8,070 bases of DNA from the NCBI GenBank assembly GCA_964530445.1, contig CAZHBJ010000155.1, positions 1 to 8,070 on the forward strand, in the 5' to 3' direction. The translations under genes and the position numbers were made by a program. The notes below the pieces were generated by a model that was not told the DNA's origin, did not search any database, and worked only from the letters and a program-made list of their open reading frames with translations. The DNA is from FEN-1297 sp964530445. GTDB taxonomy: Bacteria; Bacteroidota; Ignavibacteria; Ignavibacteriales; Ignavibacteriaceae. Each line of letters begins with the position of its first letter. The first letter of the stretch is position 1. Shown here in pieces: positions 1 to 5,925 of the stretch.

Positions 1-1
1 T

Positions 2-94
2 TGGAATGCATCAAAACTTTCTAGCGGAGTTTATTTCTATCAACTTAAAGCTGGAAAATTTATTCAGATAAAGAAGATGATTTTACTTCGATAA
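2..94 (+). CDS. 3' end of a T9SS cargo gene (partial, cut by the window edge)
   Basis: Frame 2 is open from the window edge and encodes 30 residues before TAA at 92-94. They start WNASKLSSGVYFYQLKAG and end in a basic/hydrophobic tail, IKKMILLR. This is the last beta-strand pair and terminal motif of the type IX secretion (Por) C-terminal sorting domain, which directs proteins across the outer membrane and is then removed. It aligns residue for residue with the end of the next gene (WDASNQPSGVYFYRIKAG ... KKMLLLK). Only the sorting tail is present, so the catalytic or adhesive part and the function of this protein cannot be told. It lies in the same frame as the next gene, separated by 24 bp that include a second in-frame stop (TAG at 104-106), so the two are separate proteins and probably neighbouring cargo genes. 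Confidence 0.85.
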   Translation, partial: WNASKLSSGVYFYQLKAGKFIQIKKMILLR

Positions 95-104
95 GACAAA
101 TCAT

Positions 105-110
105 AGAGGA
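105..110 (+). promoter_or_regulatory. Shine-Dalgarno site that fixes a TTG start
   Basis: AGAGGA lies 8 bp upstream of TTG at 119. It supports this unusual start codon for the hydrolase gene. No ATG or GTG near the start would keep the signal peptide, and stops lie just upstream in the same frame (92-94 and 104-106). Confidence 0.7.
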
Positions 111-118
111 TAGGCAAA

Positions 119-1300
119 TTGAAAAATTATAAGATTTTAATATTAACAGCTATCTTTTTACTTCCTTACTTATGCTGTAATTATGTGTATGCACAATCCA
201 GGGATGAAATTGTTGCGAAGTTCCTGAAACGATCGCACACATTTGAATCGACAACACTGCCCTACAGGTTATTTGTTCCTGAGAATTACGATACTGGCAA
301 ATCATATCCGTTAGTGCTTTGCCTGCACGGTGTAGGTGAATGCGGTACGGATAACGAAATACAAATTAAATATAATCGGCTTGCCACATCTTGGGCTGAT
401 ACTGTCAACCAGCATAGATGGCCTTGTTTTGTCGTCGCACCTCAATGTCCTGTTGGCAGTAAGTGGGCTAATGTCGATCCGGTTACACGTAAGTGTAATA
501 TTGACAAAATGCCTATCACTAAAGAATTATCAGTTGTTAATCATTTGCTGGATGCGCTTATTGAAGAATTCAGTATCGACACGAATCGACTCTACATTAC
601 AGGGTTGTCAATGGGAGGTTTCGGCACCTGGGATATGATTACGCGTTTTCCCGGTAAATTTGCTGCTGCCGTCCCCATGAGCGGCGGCGGAGATATTTCC
701 AAAGTTAGCGTTTTCAAAGATGTTCCGGTATGGAACTTTCACGGAGCGTTGGACAACAGTGTACCGGTTTCTTTCTCAAGGGAAATGTGCGAAGCATATG
801 AAAAAATCTTTGTCCCCGTAGTTAGGGTATTAAGTATTTCTAATGATTCCCTCAATTACTATCTAAATAATGGTGTCAAACATCTCTATACTGAATATCC
901 TAGCGGCTATCATGCCATTTGGGCCGAATCATACGATAATCCTAAGCTTTTCCCATGGGTATTTTCACAAATAAAGCCTTATGCCGTTTATGTAAAAGAG
1001 CGTAAAATAACTTCACAGAATTCTTACATATTGAATCAAAACTATCCTAATCCATTCAATCCAAGTACAACAATAAAATACACAGTGGCCTCCCTAAATC
1101 CCTCCCAAGGAGGGACTTTTGTGCAATTGAAAATATATGATATTCTCGGCAGAGAAATAGCTGTATTAGTAAACGAAAAGCAGAAGCCGGGATATTATGA
1201 AGTTAAGTGGGATGCAAGCAATCAACCTAGCGGAGTTTATTTCTATAGAATAAAAGCGGGAGATTATGTTGAGACGAAAAAGATGCTGCTGTTGAAATAA
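119..1300 (+). CDS. Secreted alpha/beta-hydrolase (esterase/peptidase type) with T9SS sorting domain
   Basis: This 393-residue protein is predicted to be exported. It has a signal peptide at 1-25 (MKNYK, hydrophobic core ILILTAIFLLPYL, probable cleavage VYA|QS). An alpha/beta-hydrolase domain spans about 40-290 and a T9SS C-terminal sorting domain spans about 302-393 (NQNYPNPFNPSTTIKY, IYDILGREIAVL, SGVYFYRIKAG, KKMLLLK). Visible catalytic features are an oxyanion-loop LHGVGE (69-74), the nucleophile elbow GLSMGG with Ser164, a likely acid Asp212 (GALDNSVP) and His265 (GYHAIW). The fold resembles the 'predicted peptidase'/LpqC-like carboxylesterases that hydrolyse ester bonds, including those on plant polysaccharides. 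The exact substrate is not readable from sequence. The protein should end up at the cell surface or outside the cell. The start is TTG at 119, chosen for its Shine-Dalgarno and the intact signal peptide. Oddities: a GC-rich palindrome sits in frame at residues 325-334 in the sorting domain, and the gene looks richer in G+C than the genes to its right. Confidence 0.85.
   Translation: MKNYKILILTAIFLLPYLCCNYVYAQSRDEIVAKFLKRSHTFESTTLPYRLFVPENYDTGKSYPLVLCLHGVGECGTDNEIQIKYNRLATSWADTVNQHRWPCFVVAPQCPVGSKWANVDPVTRKCNIDKMPITKELSVVNHLLDALIEEFSIDTNRLYITGLSMGGFGTWDMITRFPGKFAAAVPMSGGGDISKVSVFKDVPVWNFHGALDNSVPVSFSREMCEAYEKIFVPVVRVLSISNDSLNYYLNNGVKHLYTEYPSGYHAIWAESYDNPKLFPWVFSQIKPYAVYVKERKITSQNSYILNQNYPNPFNPSTTIKYTVASLNPSQGGTFVQLKIYDILGREIAVLVNEKQKPGYYEVKWDASNQPSGVYFYRIKAGDYVETKKMLLLK
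1091..1119 (+). repeat. GC-rich palindromic element inside the T9SS sorting-domain coding sequence
   Basis: The core is a perfect 7-bp inverted repeat, TCCCTCC (1099-1105) and GGAGGGA (1109-1115), around the 3-bp loop CAA. Three A-T pairs (1096-1098 with 1117-1119) extend it past a single unpaired C. A preceding TCCCTAAA half-copy at 1091-1098 makes the left arm partly repetitive. The element is read in frame as SLNPSQGGTF (residues 325-334). It falls in the loop between the first conserved strand (TTIKYTV) and the next (VQLKIYDILG), where these domains usually have a short linker. It stands out in an AT-rich window. Inference: a dispersed palindromic repeat tolerated in a permissive protein loop. 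Its copy number elsewhere is unknown. Confidence 0.6.
1227..1246 (+). repeat. 20-bp exact direct repeat shared with the upstream sorting-domain tail (21-40)
   Basis: Positions 21-40 and 1227-1246 are identical over 20 bp (CTAGCGGAG ... TTCTAT), encoding the SGVYFY motif of the T9SS domain in both genes. Sequence around them (from the Trp codon at 2-4 and at 1208-1210) is similar but diverged. It is a repeat by virtue of homologous sorting domains, and it could serve as a site for recombination or gene conversion between neighbouring cargo genes. Confidence 0.7.
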
Positions 1301-1314
1301 AAAATTAGAAACCG

Positions 1315-1334
1315 GGACAAGCCGCTGCTTGTCC
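1315..1334. terminator. Perfect 8-bp hairpin after the hydrolase gene: possible terminator or dispersed palindrome
   Basis: GGACAAGC (1315-1322) and GCTTGTCC (1327-1334) form a perfect stem around CGCT, 14 bp after the stop codon. No strong T-tract follows on either strand (TTACATTAAAAAAA on plus; a modestly T-rich stretch on minus), so it is a weak candidate for intrinsic termination. It lies between convergent genes, where a bidirectional stop would be useful. It may equally be a copy of an intergenic palindromic repeat, given the similar GC-rich palindrome about 200 bp upstream. The rest of the spacer to 1511 is AT-rich with no further gene or convincing signal. Confidence 0.45.
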
Positions 1335-1511
1335 TTACATTAAAAAAATGTTGTAAATGCAAAGAAGATTATAGGGATGAAATAGGAATGGTTATTTTGA
1401 AAAGATTCTAAAATCAATTTAAAATTTTTTGCTTATACTTCAACAACCGGATTTATCTTTCACATTTAAAATACCTGTGTATTCTTTGTATTGTTATAAA
1501 AATTGGGAAAT

Positions 1512-3143
1512 CTAATTATCTCTTTTATAAATTATTTCTCCATCAAATACTGTCGTATCAACCTTTACATCTTTTATTTTTACCGGATCAATTGATAAGA
1601 TATCATCGCTTAAAACAACTAAATCGGCGAGCTTGCCGGGTTCAATGCTGCCTTTAATATTTTCCTCGAAAGCCGCATATGCATTGTTTATTGTATAACA
1701 TTTTATTGCATCCTCAACGTTGATTTTTTGTTCAGGTATCCAGCCGTTAGGGTTTTTATCATCAGAAGTACATCTTGTTACTGCGGCATAAATTCCCAGA
1801 ATTGCATTCAACGGGGCAACAGGCCAATCACTTCCGAAGCATAATTTTACCCCGTTATCTATAAAAGATTTAAAGGAATAAATTTCTTTTAAACGTTCTT
1901 TACCAATTCTTTTTTCTGCCCATACACCGTCATCAATACAATGATACGGCTGAGCTGAAACTATAACGTTTAATTGGGCAAATCTTTTAATATCGCTTTT
2001 TCTTACATGCTGCGCATGTTCAATTCTAAAACGTCTATCCCACTTTGGATTGGTACTCTCAACTTTTTCATAAAGATCGAGCATAAATGCATTTGCCCTG
2101 TCGCCTATAGCATGTGTACATATTTGAAGCTTATTTTTATCTGCATCCAACGCCCATTTCTCAAGTTTTCCATTGGCAACTATAGCAGTTGGCAGCCCGA
2201 ATGTAGTTGTATCTTGATTATATTTCTCAAAAAACCAGGCAGTAGAAGAGCCTAACGAACCGTCTGAAAAAGCTTTAATAGATCCAAGTTTTAATTTATC
2301 GCTGCCGAAATCATATTGTATTCCGGCATCAACTAAATTTTTATAGTCTGCAGCCGGAAGTCTTGTAAAAATCCGGCATGTTAACTTACTGTCTTTTTCA
2401 AGCTGCTGAAATGTTATTAAGTTGTTTTTATAAGTAATATCCTGCACACTAGTTATACCGTTTTTTCTTGCTTCATCCAAAGCTGCAAGGCCGGCTTTAT
2501 AATTATCTTTTTCAGTGCTTTCCGGAATAATTGCATAAATAAGAGGCATGGCATTATCTTTTAAAATGCCGGTAGGTTCTCCGGTTATCGGATCTTTAAC
2601 AATAGTTCCGCCGTCAGGATTTGGGGTATCTTTATTAATTCCGGCGAGTTGTAAAGCATATGAATTAGCCAGTCCCATGTGTGCATCTAACCTGTTTATG
2701 AATACCGGAGTGTTAGGCGTAAATGGATCGATCATTTCTTTAGTCGGTAAATCTTTTCTTTCCCAGGCTTCGTGATCCCAATTTCCTCCGGTAATCCAAC
2801 TGCCTCTATTAGATTCGACAAATTTTTTTAAAATTTGTAAAAAGTCTTTTGTCGATCTTGCATGACGTAAATCCAACCCAAGTATATAAAATCCGCCGTT
2901 TATAAAGTGAGCATGAGCATCGATAAAACCGGGAAGCATTAACTTTCCATTTAAGTCAATAATTTCAGTTTTGGGAGTAAACATTTTTTTTGCATCCAAA
3001 TTACTTCCCGTAAAAATTATTTTATTCCCTCTGATTAGAACAGCTTCAACAATCGGCTGTTTTTCATTTACAGTGTAAATTTTACCGTTTATAAATGCTT
3101 TTTCATTTTCATTGAAAGTAAAATTAGTGGTTTTGTCAATCAT
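1512..3143 (-). CDS. YtcJ-like metal-dependent amidohydrolase (Amidohydrolase_3)
   Basis: This 543-residue cytosolic protein without signal peptide has the usual length of the YtcJ/NfdA-type branch of the amidohydrolase superfamily. That branch hydrolyses amide or related C-N bonds, N-substituted formamide deformylase being a characterised member. A small beta-sandwich domain (about 15-70, 'INGKIYTVNE') is completed by the C-terminus (SIEPGKLADLVVL, 499-511), around a TIM-barrel. Metal-site residues are visible: HxH at His77/His79 (GFIDAHAHF), Lys290 (LGSIKAFSDGS), His344 (CTHAIGD), His376 (RIEHAQ) and Asp439 (FGSDWPV). All look intact, so it should be an active enzyme. The substrate cannot be predicted, as family members have diverse and mostly unknown ones. 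The ATG at 3143 is preceded only by a weak GGAA-like element. It is transcribed convergently to the secreted hydrolase and divergently from bshB1, so it is probably a single-gene unit. Confidence 0.9.
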   Translation of the reverse strand: MIDKTTNFTFNENEKAFINGKIYTVNEKQPIVEAVLIRGNKIIFTGSNLDAKKMFTPKTEIIDLNGKLMLPGFIDAHAHFINGGFYILGLDLRHARSTKDFLQILKKFVESNRGSWITGGNWDHEAWERKDLPTKEMIDPFTPNTPVFINRLDAHMGLANSYALQLAGINKDTPNPDGGTIVKDPITGEPTGILKDNAMPLIYAIIPESTEKDNYKAGLAALDEARKNGITSVQDITYKNNLITFQQLEKDSKLTCRIFTRLPAADYKNLVDAGIQYDFGSDKLKLGSIKAFSDGSLGSSTAWFFEKYNQDTTTFGLPTAIVANGKLEKWALDADKNKLQICTHAIGDRANAFMLDLYEKVESTNPKWDRRFRIEHAQHVRKSDIKRFAQLNVIVSAQPYHCIDDGVWAEKRIGKERLKEIYSFKSFIDNGVKLCFGSDWPVAPLNAILGIYAAVTRCTSDDKNPNGWIPEQKINVEDAIKCYTINNAYAAFEENIKGSIEPGKLADLVVLSDDILSIDPVKIKDVKVDTTVFDGEIIYKRDN

Positions 3144-3407
3144 GAATATTCCAATTTAAAAATATAAATTAGTATTACTTATTTTTTTATGTTCGAATGT
3201 CTATATTCCTATTTGTTGTTTTTTATCAACATAAACTTAAAATAATTAAATAAATTGTTAGTTGATATAAATCGGCGCAAATCTAAATAAGTATTTTATT
3301 GGATTTTTCTCTTTATTTACGTTTAATCCTTTATTATATGGATTACTATAAGAAAAATTTATAACTTCATTTTCCAATTATTCAAAAAAAATTAAAAAGT
3401 TTAAAAT
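3144..3407. promoter_or_regulatory. AT-rich divergent spacer, probably holding promoters for both flanking genes
   Basis: These 264 bp separate the starts of the amidohydrolase (-) and bshB1 (+), so promoters for both must lie here. I looked for the Bacteroidota-type TTTG/TAnnTTTG pair and for sigma-70 boxes and found no convincing match. A weak short inverted repeat (TGTTG/CAACA, about 3214-3231) is all the dyad symmetry I see. No open frame, RNA gene or riboswitch is recognisable. Confidence 0.35.
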
Positions 3408-4127
3408 ATGAATTTAGATGTACTGGTTTTCGGTGCACACCCCGACGATGCCGAACTTTCAATGGGAGGCACAATTGCTAAATTAACGTCACAAAAAATG
3501 AAAGTCGGGATTATAGATCTAACCAAAGGAGAACTTGGGACTAGGGGTTCTGCGGAAACCCGGCAGAAAGAAGCCTTTCAGGCAGCTATAATTTTAAAAG
3601 CTGCCGTAAGAGAAAATTTGAATATTCCCGACGGTAATGTTCAAAATAATAAGGAAAATTTGATAAAAATAATTATGACAATCAGGCGGTATAAACCTAA
3701 GATTATTTTTGCTCCTTATTTTAATGACCGGCACCCGGATCATATCGATACAAGCAATTTAATTAAACGGGCAATGTTTTCCACCGGTTTAAGTAAAGTA
3801 ATAACTTTTGATAAAGAAGTTCCGCAGGAATCGTATAGACCTGATAAATTGTATTATTTTATGCAGACTTATACTTTTGATCCATCGTTTATTATAGATA
3901 TATCAGGTGAATTTGAGACTAAAATGAAAGCTGTTAAAGCTTACAGTACTCAATTTCACAATCCTAAAAGCACCGAACCTGAAACATTTATCAGCCGCCC
4001 GGGTTTTATTAATTATATAGAATCGCGCGCAAAGTTCTATGGATTTCAAATAGGGAAAAACTTCGGCGAGCCTTTTTATTGTGAAGAAAAAATTGAACTT
4101 GATTTGGTTGCAATGTTAAAAAACTGA
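3408..4127 (+). CDS. bshB1: Bacillithiol biosynthesis deacetylase BshB1 (LmbE/PIG-L family)
   Basis: This zinc-dependent N-acetylglucosamine-type deacetylase of 239 residues has the normal BshB1 length. In bacillithiol synthesis BshA makes GlcNAc-malate, BshB removes the acetyl group and BshC adds cysteine. The family signature AHPDDAE is at residues 10-16 (His11, Asp13, Asp14), and the second metal motif HPDH is at 109-112, with His112 the likely third zinc ligand. TKGELGTRG (39-47), the 'RPDKLYYFM' strand and the C-terminal GEPFYCEE (220-227) are typical of the BshB1 subgroup, rather than of mycothiol MshB or general LmbE proteins. It is cytosolic, with no signal peptide. The start is ATG at 3408 without a clear Shine-Dalgarno (AAAAAGTTTAAAAT precedes it). 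No bshA or bshC is in the window, so the pathway is scattered in this genome. The FKBP lipoprotein gene follows after 52 bp and may be co-transcribed. Chlorobiota are known to make an N-methylated bacillithiol, which fits the suggested lineage. Confidence 0.88.
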   Translation: MNLDVLVFGAHPDDAELSMGGTIAKLTSQKMKVGIIDLTKGELGTRGSAETRQKEAFQAAIILKAAVRENLNIPDGNVQNNKENLIKIIMTIRRYKPKIIFAPYFNDRHPDHIDTSNLIKRAMFSTGLSKVITFDKEVPQESYRPDKLYYFMQTYTFDPSFIIDISGEFETKMKAVKAYSTQFHNPKSTEPETFISRPGFINYIESRAKFYGFQIGKNFGEPFYCEEKIELDLVAMLKN

Positions 4128-4179
4128 TTTGTTAAAATTCATTTGTAAAAATTTTTTTATCTAAAATTAAAGGAAATAT

Positions 4180-4998
4180 ATGAAAAAGATTCTAGTTATT
4201 ATGTTATTAATATTAATTGCAGGATGTTCTCAAAAAAAAGTTAATGTGGTTACGATGAAGTCCGGTTTAAAATATGAAAACGATACTGTTGGAAGCGGTC
4301 GTACAGTAAAAGTAGGAGATATTATAACTATTAAATTTAACGGCTGGATAATTAAAAACGACAAAAATTTATTTGAAAACTGGGACAAAGATACTTCTAA
4401 AACAAAAGATTTAATTGCAACTACCAAACGTAACCCTAGGCCATACAGATATAGACTAGAAAAAAGAACTTTTATTTATGGCAGCTACGAAGGTATTGCC
4501 GGAATGAAGGTAGGCGGTACCAGAACAATAATAATTCCTGCAAATTTAGCTTATGGTAAAAAAGGATATGGGCCTGTCCCTCCTAATACGGATATTAAAC
4601 TTCAAGTAAGTTTAGTAAATGCAGTAGCGCCCGTAGAAGAATGGGCTGTTGATTCTACAAAAATAAAAACTACAAAGAACGGATTAAAATATGTTATAAT
4701 AAAGGAAGGCAGCGGCCCTAAAGCAAAATCTGGTGATGTTGTAACTGTTGATTACAGCGGTTTTTTATCAAACGGGAAGAAATTCGACAGCTCAATTGAA
4801 AGAGGTAAACCAATTACTTTTAAGCTGGGTGCTCATGAAGTTATTCCAGGATGGGAAGAAGGTATAAAATTATTAAATAAAGGTGCTAAAGCAGAATTAA
4901 TAATTCCGCCTTCTTTAGCCTATGGGAGTATAGCCAGAGGACCGATTCCAGCTAACTCAACTCTTGTATTCGATATCCATTTAGTTGATATAAAATAA
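4180..4998 (+). CDS. Lipoprotein with two FKBP-type peptidyl-prolyl isomerase domains
   Basis: This envelope folding catalyst has 272 residues. The N-terminus MKKILVIMLLILIAGCSQKK is a lipoprotein signal with lipobox IAGC and lipidated Cys16, so the protein is membrane-anchored facing the periplasm. Two FKBP domains follow: about 26-149 and 162-272. The second keeps the FKBP12-type pocket: Tyr192 (DYSG), Phe202-Asp203 (KFDSS), Phe214, Val221-Ile222, Trp225 (VIPGWEEG), Tyr248 (LAYGS) and Phe264. The first is degenerate. The FDSS element is replaced by LFENWDKD, Ser102 stands where the pocket Trp should be, and about 30 extra residues (roughly 62-95) interrupt the domain. Domain 1 is therefore probably a chaperone-like or dimerisation module, with isomerase activity in domain 2 (inference). 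A good Shine-Dalgarno, AAAGGAA (4169-4175), precedes the ATG. It lies 52 bp behind bshB1 on the same strand, and a hairpin terminator starts 8 bp after its stop. Confidence 0.88.
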   Translation: MKKILVIMLLILIAGCSQKKVNVVTMKSGLKYENDTVGSGRTVKVGDIITIKFNGWIIKNDKNLFENWDKDTSKTKDLIATTKRNPRPYRYRLEKRTFIYGSYEGIAGMKVGGTRTIIIPANLAYGKKGYGPVPPNTDIKLQVSLVNAVAPVEEWAVDSTKIKTTKNGLKYVIIKEGSGPKAKSGDVVTVDYSGFLSNGKKFDSSIERGKPITFKLGAHEVIPGWEEGIKLLNKGAKAELIIPPSLAYGSIARGPIPANSTLVFDIHLVDIK

Positions 4999-5005
4999 AC
5001 TATTT

Positions 5006-5040
5006 AAGTGAATGAGGAGTTAACGACTTCTCATTCGCTT
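5006..5040. terminator. Bidirectional hairpin terminator between convergent genes
   Basis: A 14-bp stem (5006-5019 with 5027-5040, two G-U wobbles in RNA) closes a 7-base loop, TTAACGA. It starts 8 bp after the FKBP gene's stop and lies 10 bp past the kinase gene's stop on the other strand, so it can serve both convergent transcripts. The sequence after the stem is AT-rich but not a clean T-run (AGTATAATATT on plus, AAATAGTTTATTTT on minus), so efficiency is uncertain. Confidence 0.65.
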
Positions 5041-5049
5041 AGTATAATA

Positions 5050-5925
5050 TTATTTAAGATAAAAATTCAAAAGAGCTATTGCCTGGCTGTAATATCCGCG
5101 TCCGAATAAATTTAAATGATTTAAAACGTGGTAAAGCTTATAAATATTTTCTCTATATTCATATCCCGCCGGAAGAGGGAAGTATTCATTGTAAGAATGA
5201 TAAAACTCGGAATTGAATCCGCCGAAAAGTTTTGTCATTGCTAAATCAGCTTCACGATGACCGTAATAAACCGCCGGATCTATCAAACATGCATTCCCGT
5301 TTTCATCGGCAATAAAATTACCGCTCCATAAATCCCCATGGAGCAGGGAAGGCTGTTCTTCACTCCCGCTTAAAATATTTCCTATTTTACTCTCAAGCGA
5401 ATTAATTTTAGTTGTTAATTCCTTTGTTGCATATCCGTTTTTTTCTGCAAGCTTTAATTGGAAAAGAATTCTTTTATTAAAATAAAATTCGGTCCAATTA
5501 CTCTTTTCGTTTGTATCCGGAATATTTTTTTGAACATTTGAGCCTATATAATTATCCTCATAAAATCCGAAATTCTCACCCGTGAATTTATGCAGTTCGG
5601 CAAATTTGCGTCCGAATTCTTCGTAAAAATTTTCAGCTTTTTTATTCTGTTTTATAAATTCAATTAAGATAAAAGAAGATTCGAAATTAATAACTTTAGG
5701 AATTCTAATCGCTTTTGCTTTGTACAGCTCATTTAGTCCGTGAGCTTCCCTTATAAACATATCCCCGGGATTACTATTATTCAGCTTAAGAAAAAATAAT
5801 TCCCCGGAATCCATCTCCAATTTTAAAGCTTCACTAATACAGCCCCCGGAAACCGGCGATAGTGCTTGGATACTACTTTTGGTAATTTCCTCAATTTTTG
5901 ATTTTAGTTGACTGCTTAATTTCAT
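5050..5925 (-). CDS. Fructosamine/ribulosamine-3-kinase family protein (protein deglycation)
   Basis: This cytosolic 291-residue kinase has the normal length for the fructosamine-3-kinase family within the APH-like kinase fold. Family members phosphorylate the 3-hydroxyl of ketoamines attached to lysine side chains, which destabilises the adduct and frees the amine. Characterised bacterial members prefer ribulosamines and erythrulosamines. Visible motifs are an ATP-loop-like SGGCISEA (26-33), Lys47 (FFLKLN) and Glu60 (REAHGL) as the probable Lys-Glu pair, the catalytic loop LHGDLWSGN (195-203, Asp198), and the metal-binding IDPAVYYGHREADLAM (215-230, Asp216), which is diagnostic of this family. 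Its start overlaps the end of the phosphatase gene by 35 bp, in another frame, so the two are co-transcribed and probably translationally coupled; no clear Shine-Dalgarno precedes the ATG (GTAAAAG-ATG). Aminoglycoside resistance activity is unlikely given the GHREADLAM motif. Confidence 0.9.
   Translation of the reverse strand: MKLSSQLKSKIEEITKSSIQALSPVSGGCISEALKLEMDSGELFFLKLNNSNPGDMFIREAHGLNELYKAKAIRIPKVINFESSFILIEFIKQNKKAENFYEEFGRKFAELHKFTGENFGFYEDNYIGSNVQKNIPDTNEKSNWTEFYFNKRILFQLKLAEKNGYATKELTTKINSLESKIGNILSGSEEQPSLLHGDLWSGNFIADENGNACLIDPAVYYGHREADLAMTKLFGGFNSEFYHSYNEYFPLPAGYEYRENIYKLYHVLNHLNLFGRGYYSQAIALLNFYLK

Noticed and set aside
134..196. Cys-Cys near the end of the hydrolase signal peptide as a lipoprotein site
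   Set aside because: The residues before the cysteines (PYL) do not fit a lipobox, a normal signal-peptidase I site (VYA|QS) follows, and the T9SS tail fits a non-lipidated exported cargo.
336..638. 100-codon open frame on the plus strand inside the hydrolase gene
   Set aside because: It overlaps the catalytic core of the hydrolase in another frame, resembles no protein family and has no start signal.
1470..1483. Small hairpin AATAC-CTGT-GTATT as terminator of the amidohydrolase gene
   Set aside because: The 5-bp, mostly A-T stem is too weak and is expected by chance in such sequence.
1974..2255. Plus-strand open frames opposite the amidohydrolase (also 2548-2775)
   Set aside because: They are antisense to a well-conserved enzyme with intact motifs and have no protein-like features of their own.
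5050..5925. Aminoglycoside phosphotransferase (resistance gene)
   Set aside because: The fold is shared, but the DPAVYYGHREADLAM motif, the length and the adjoining LMW phosphatase gene point to the fructosamine kinase family.
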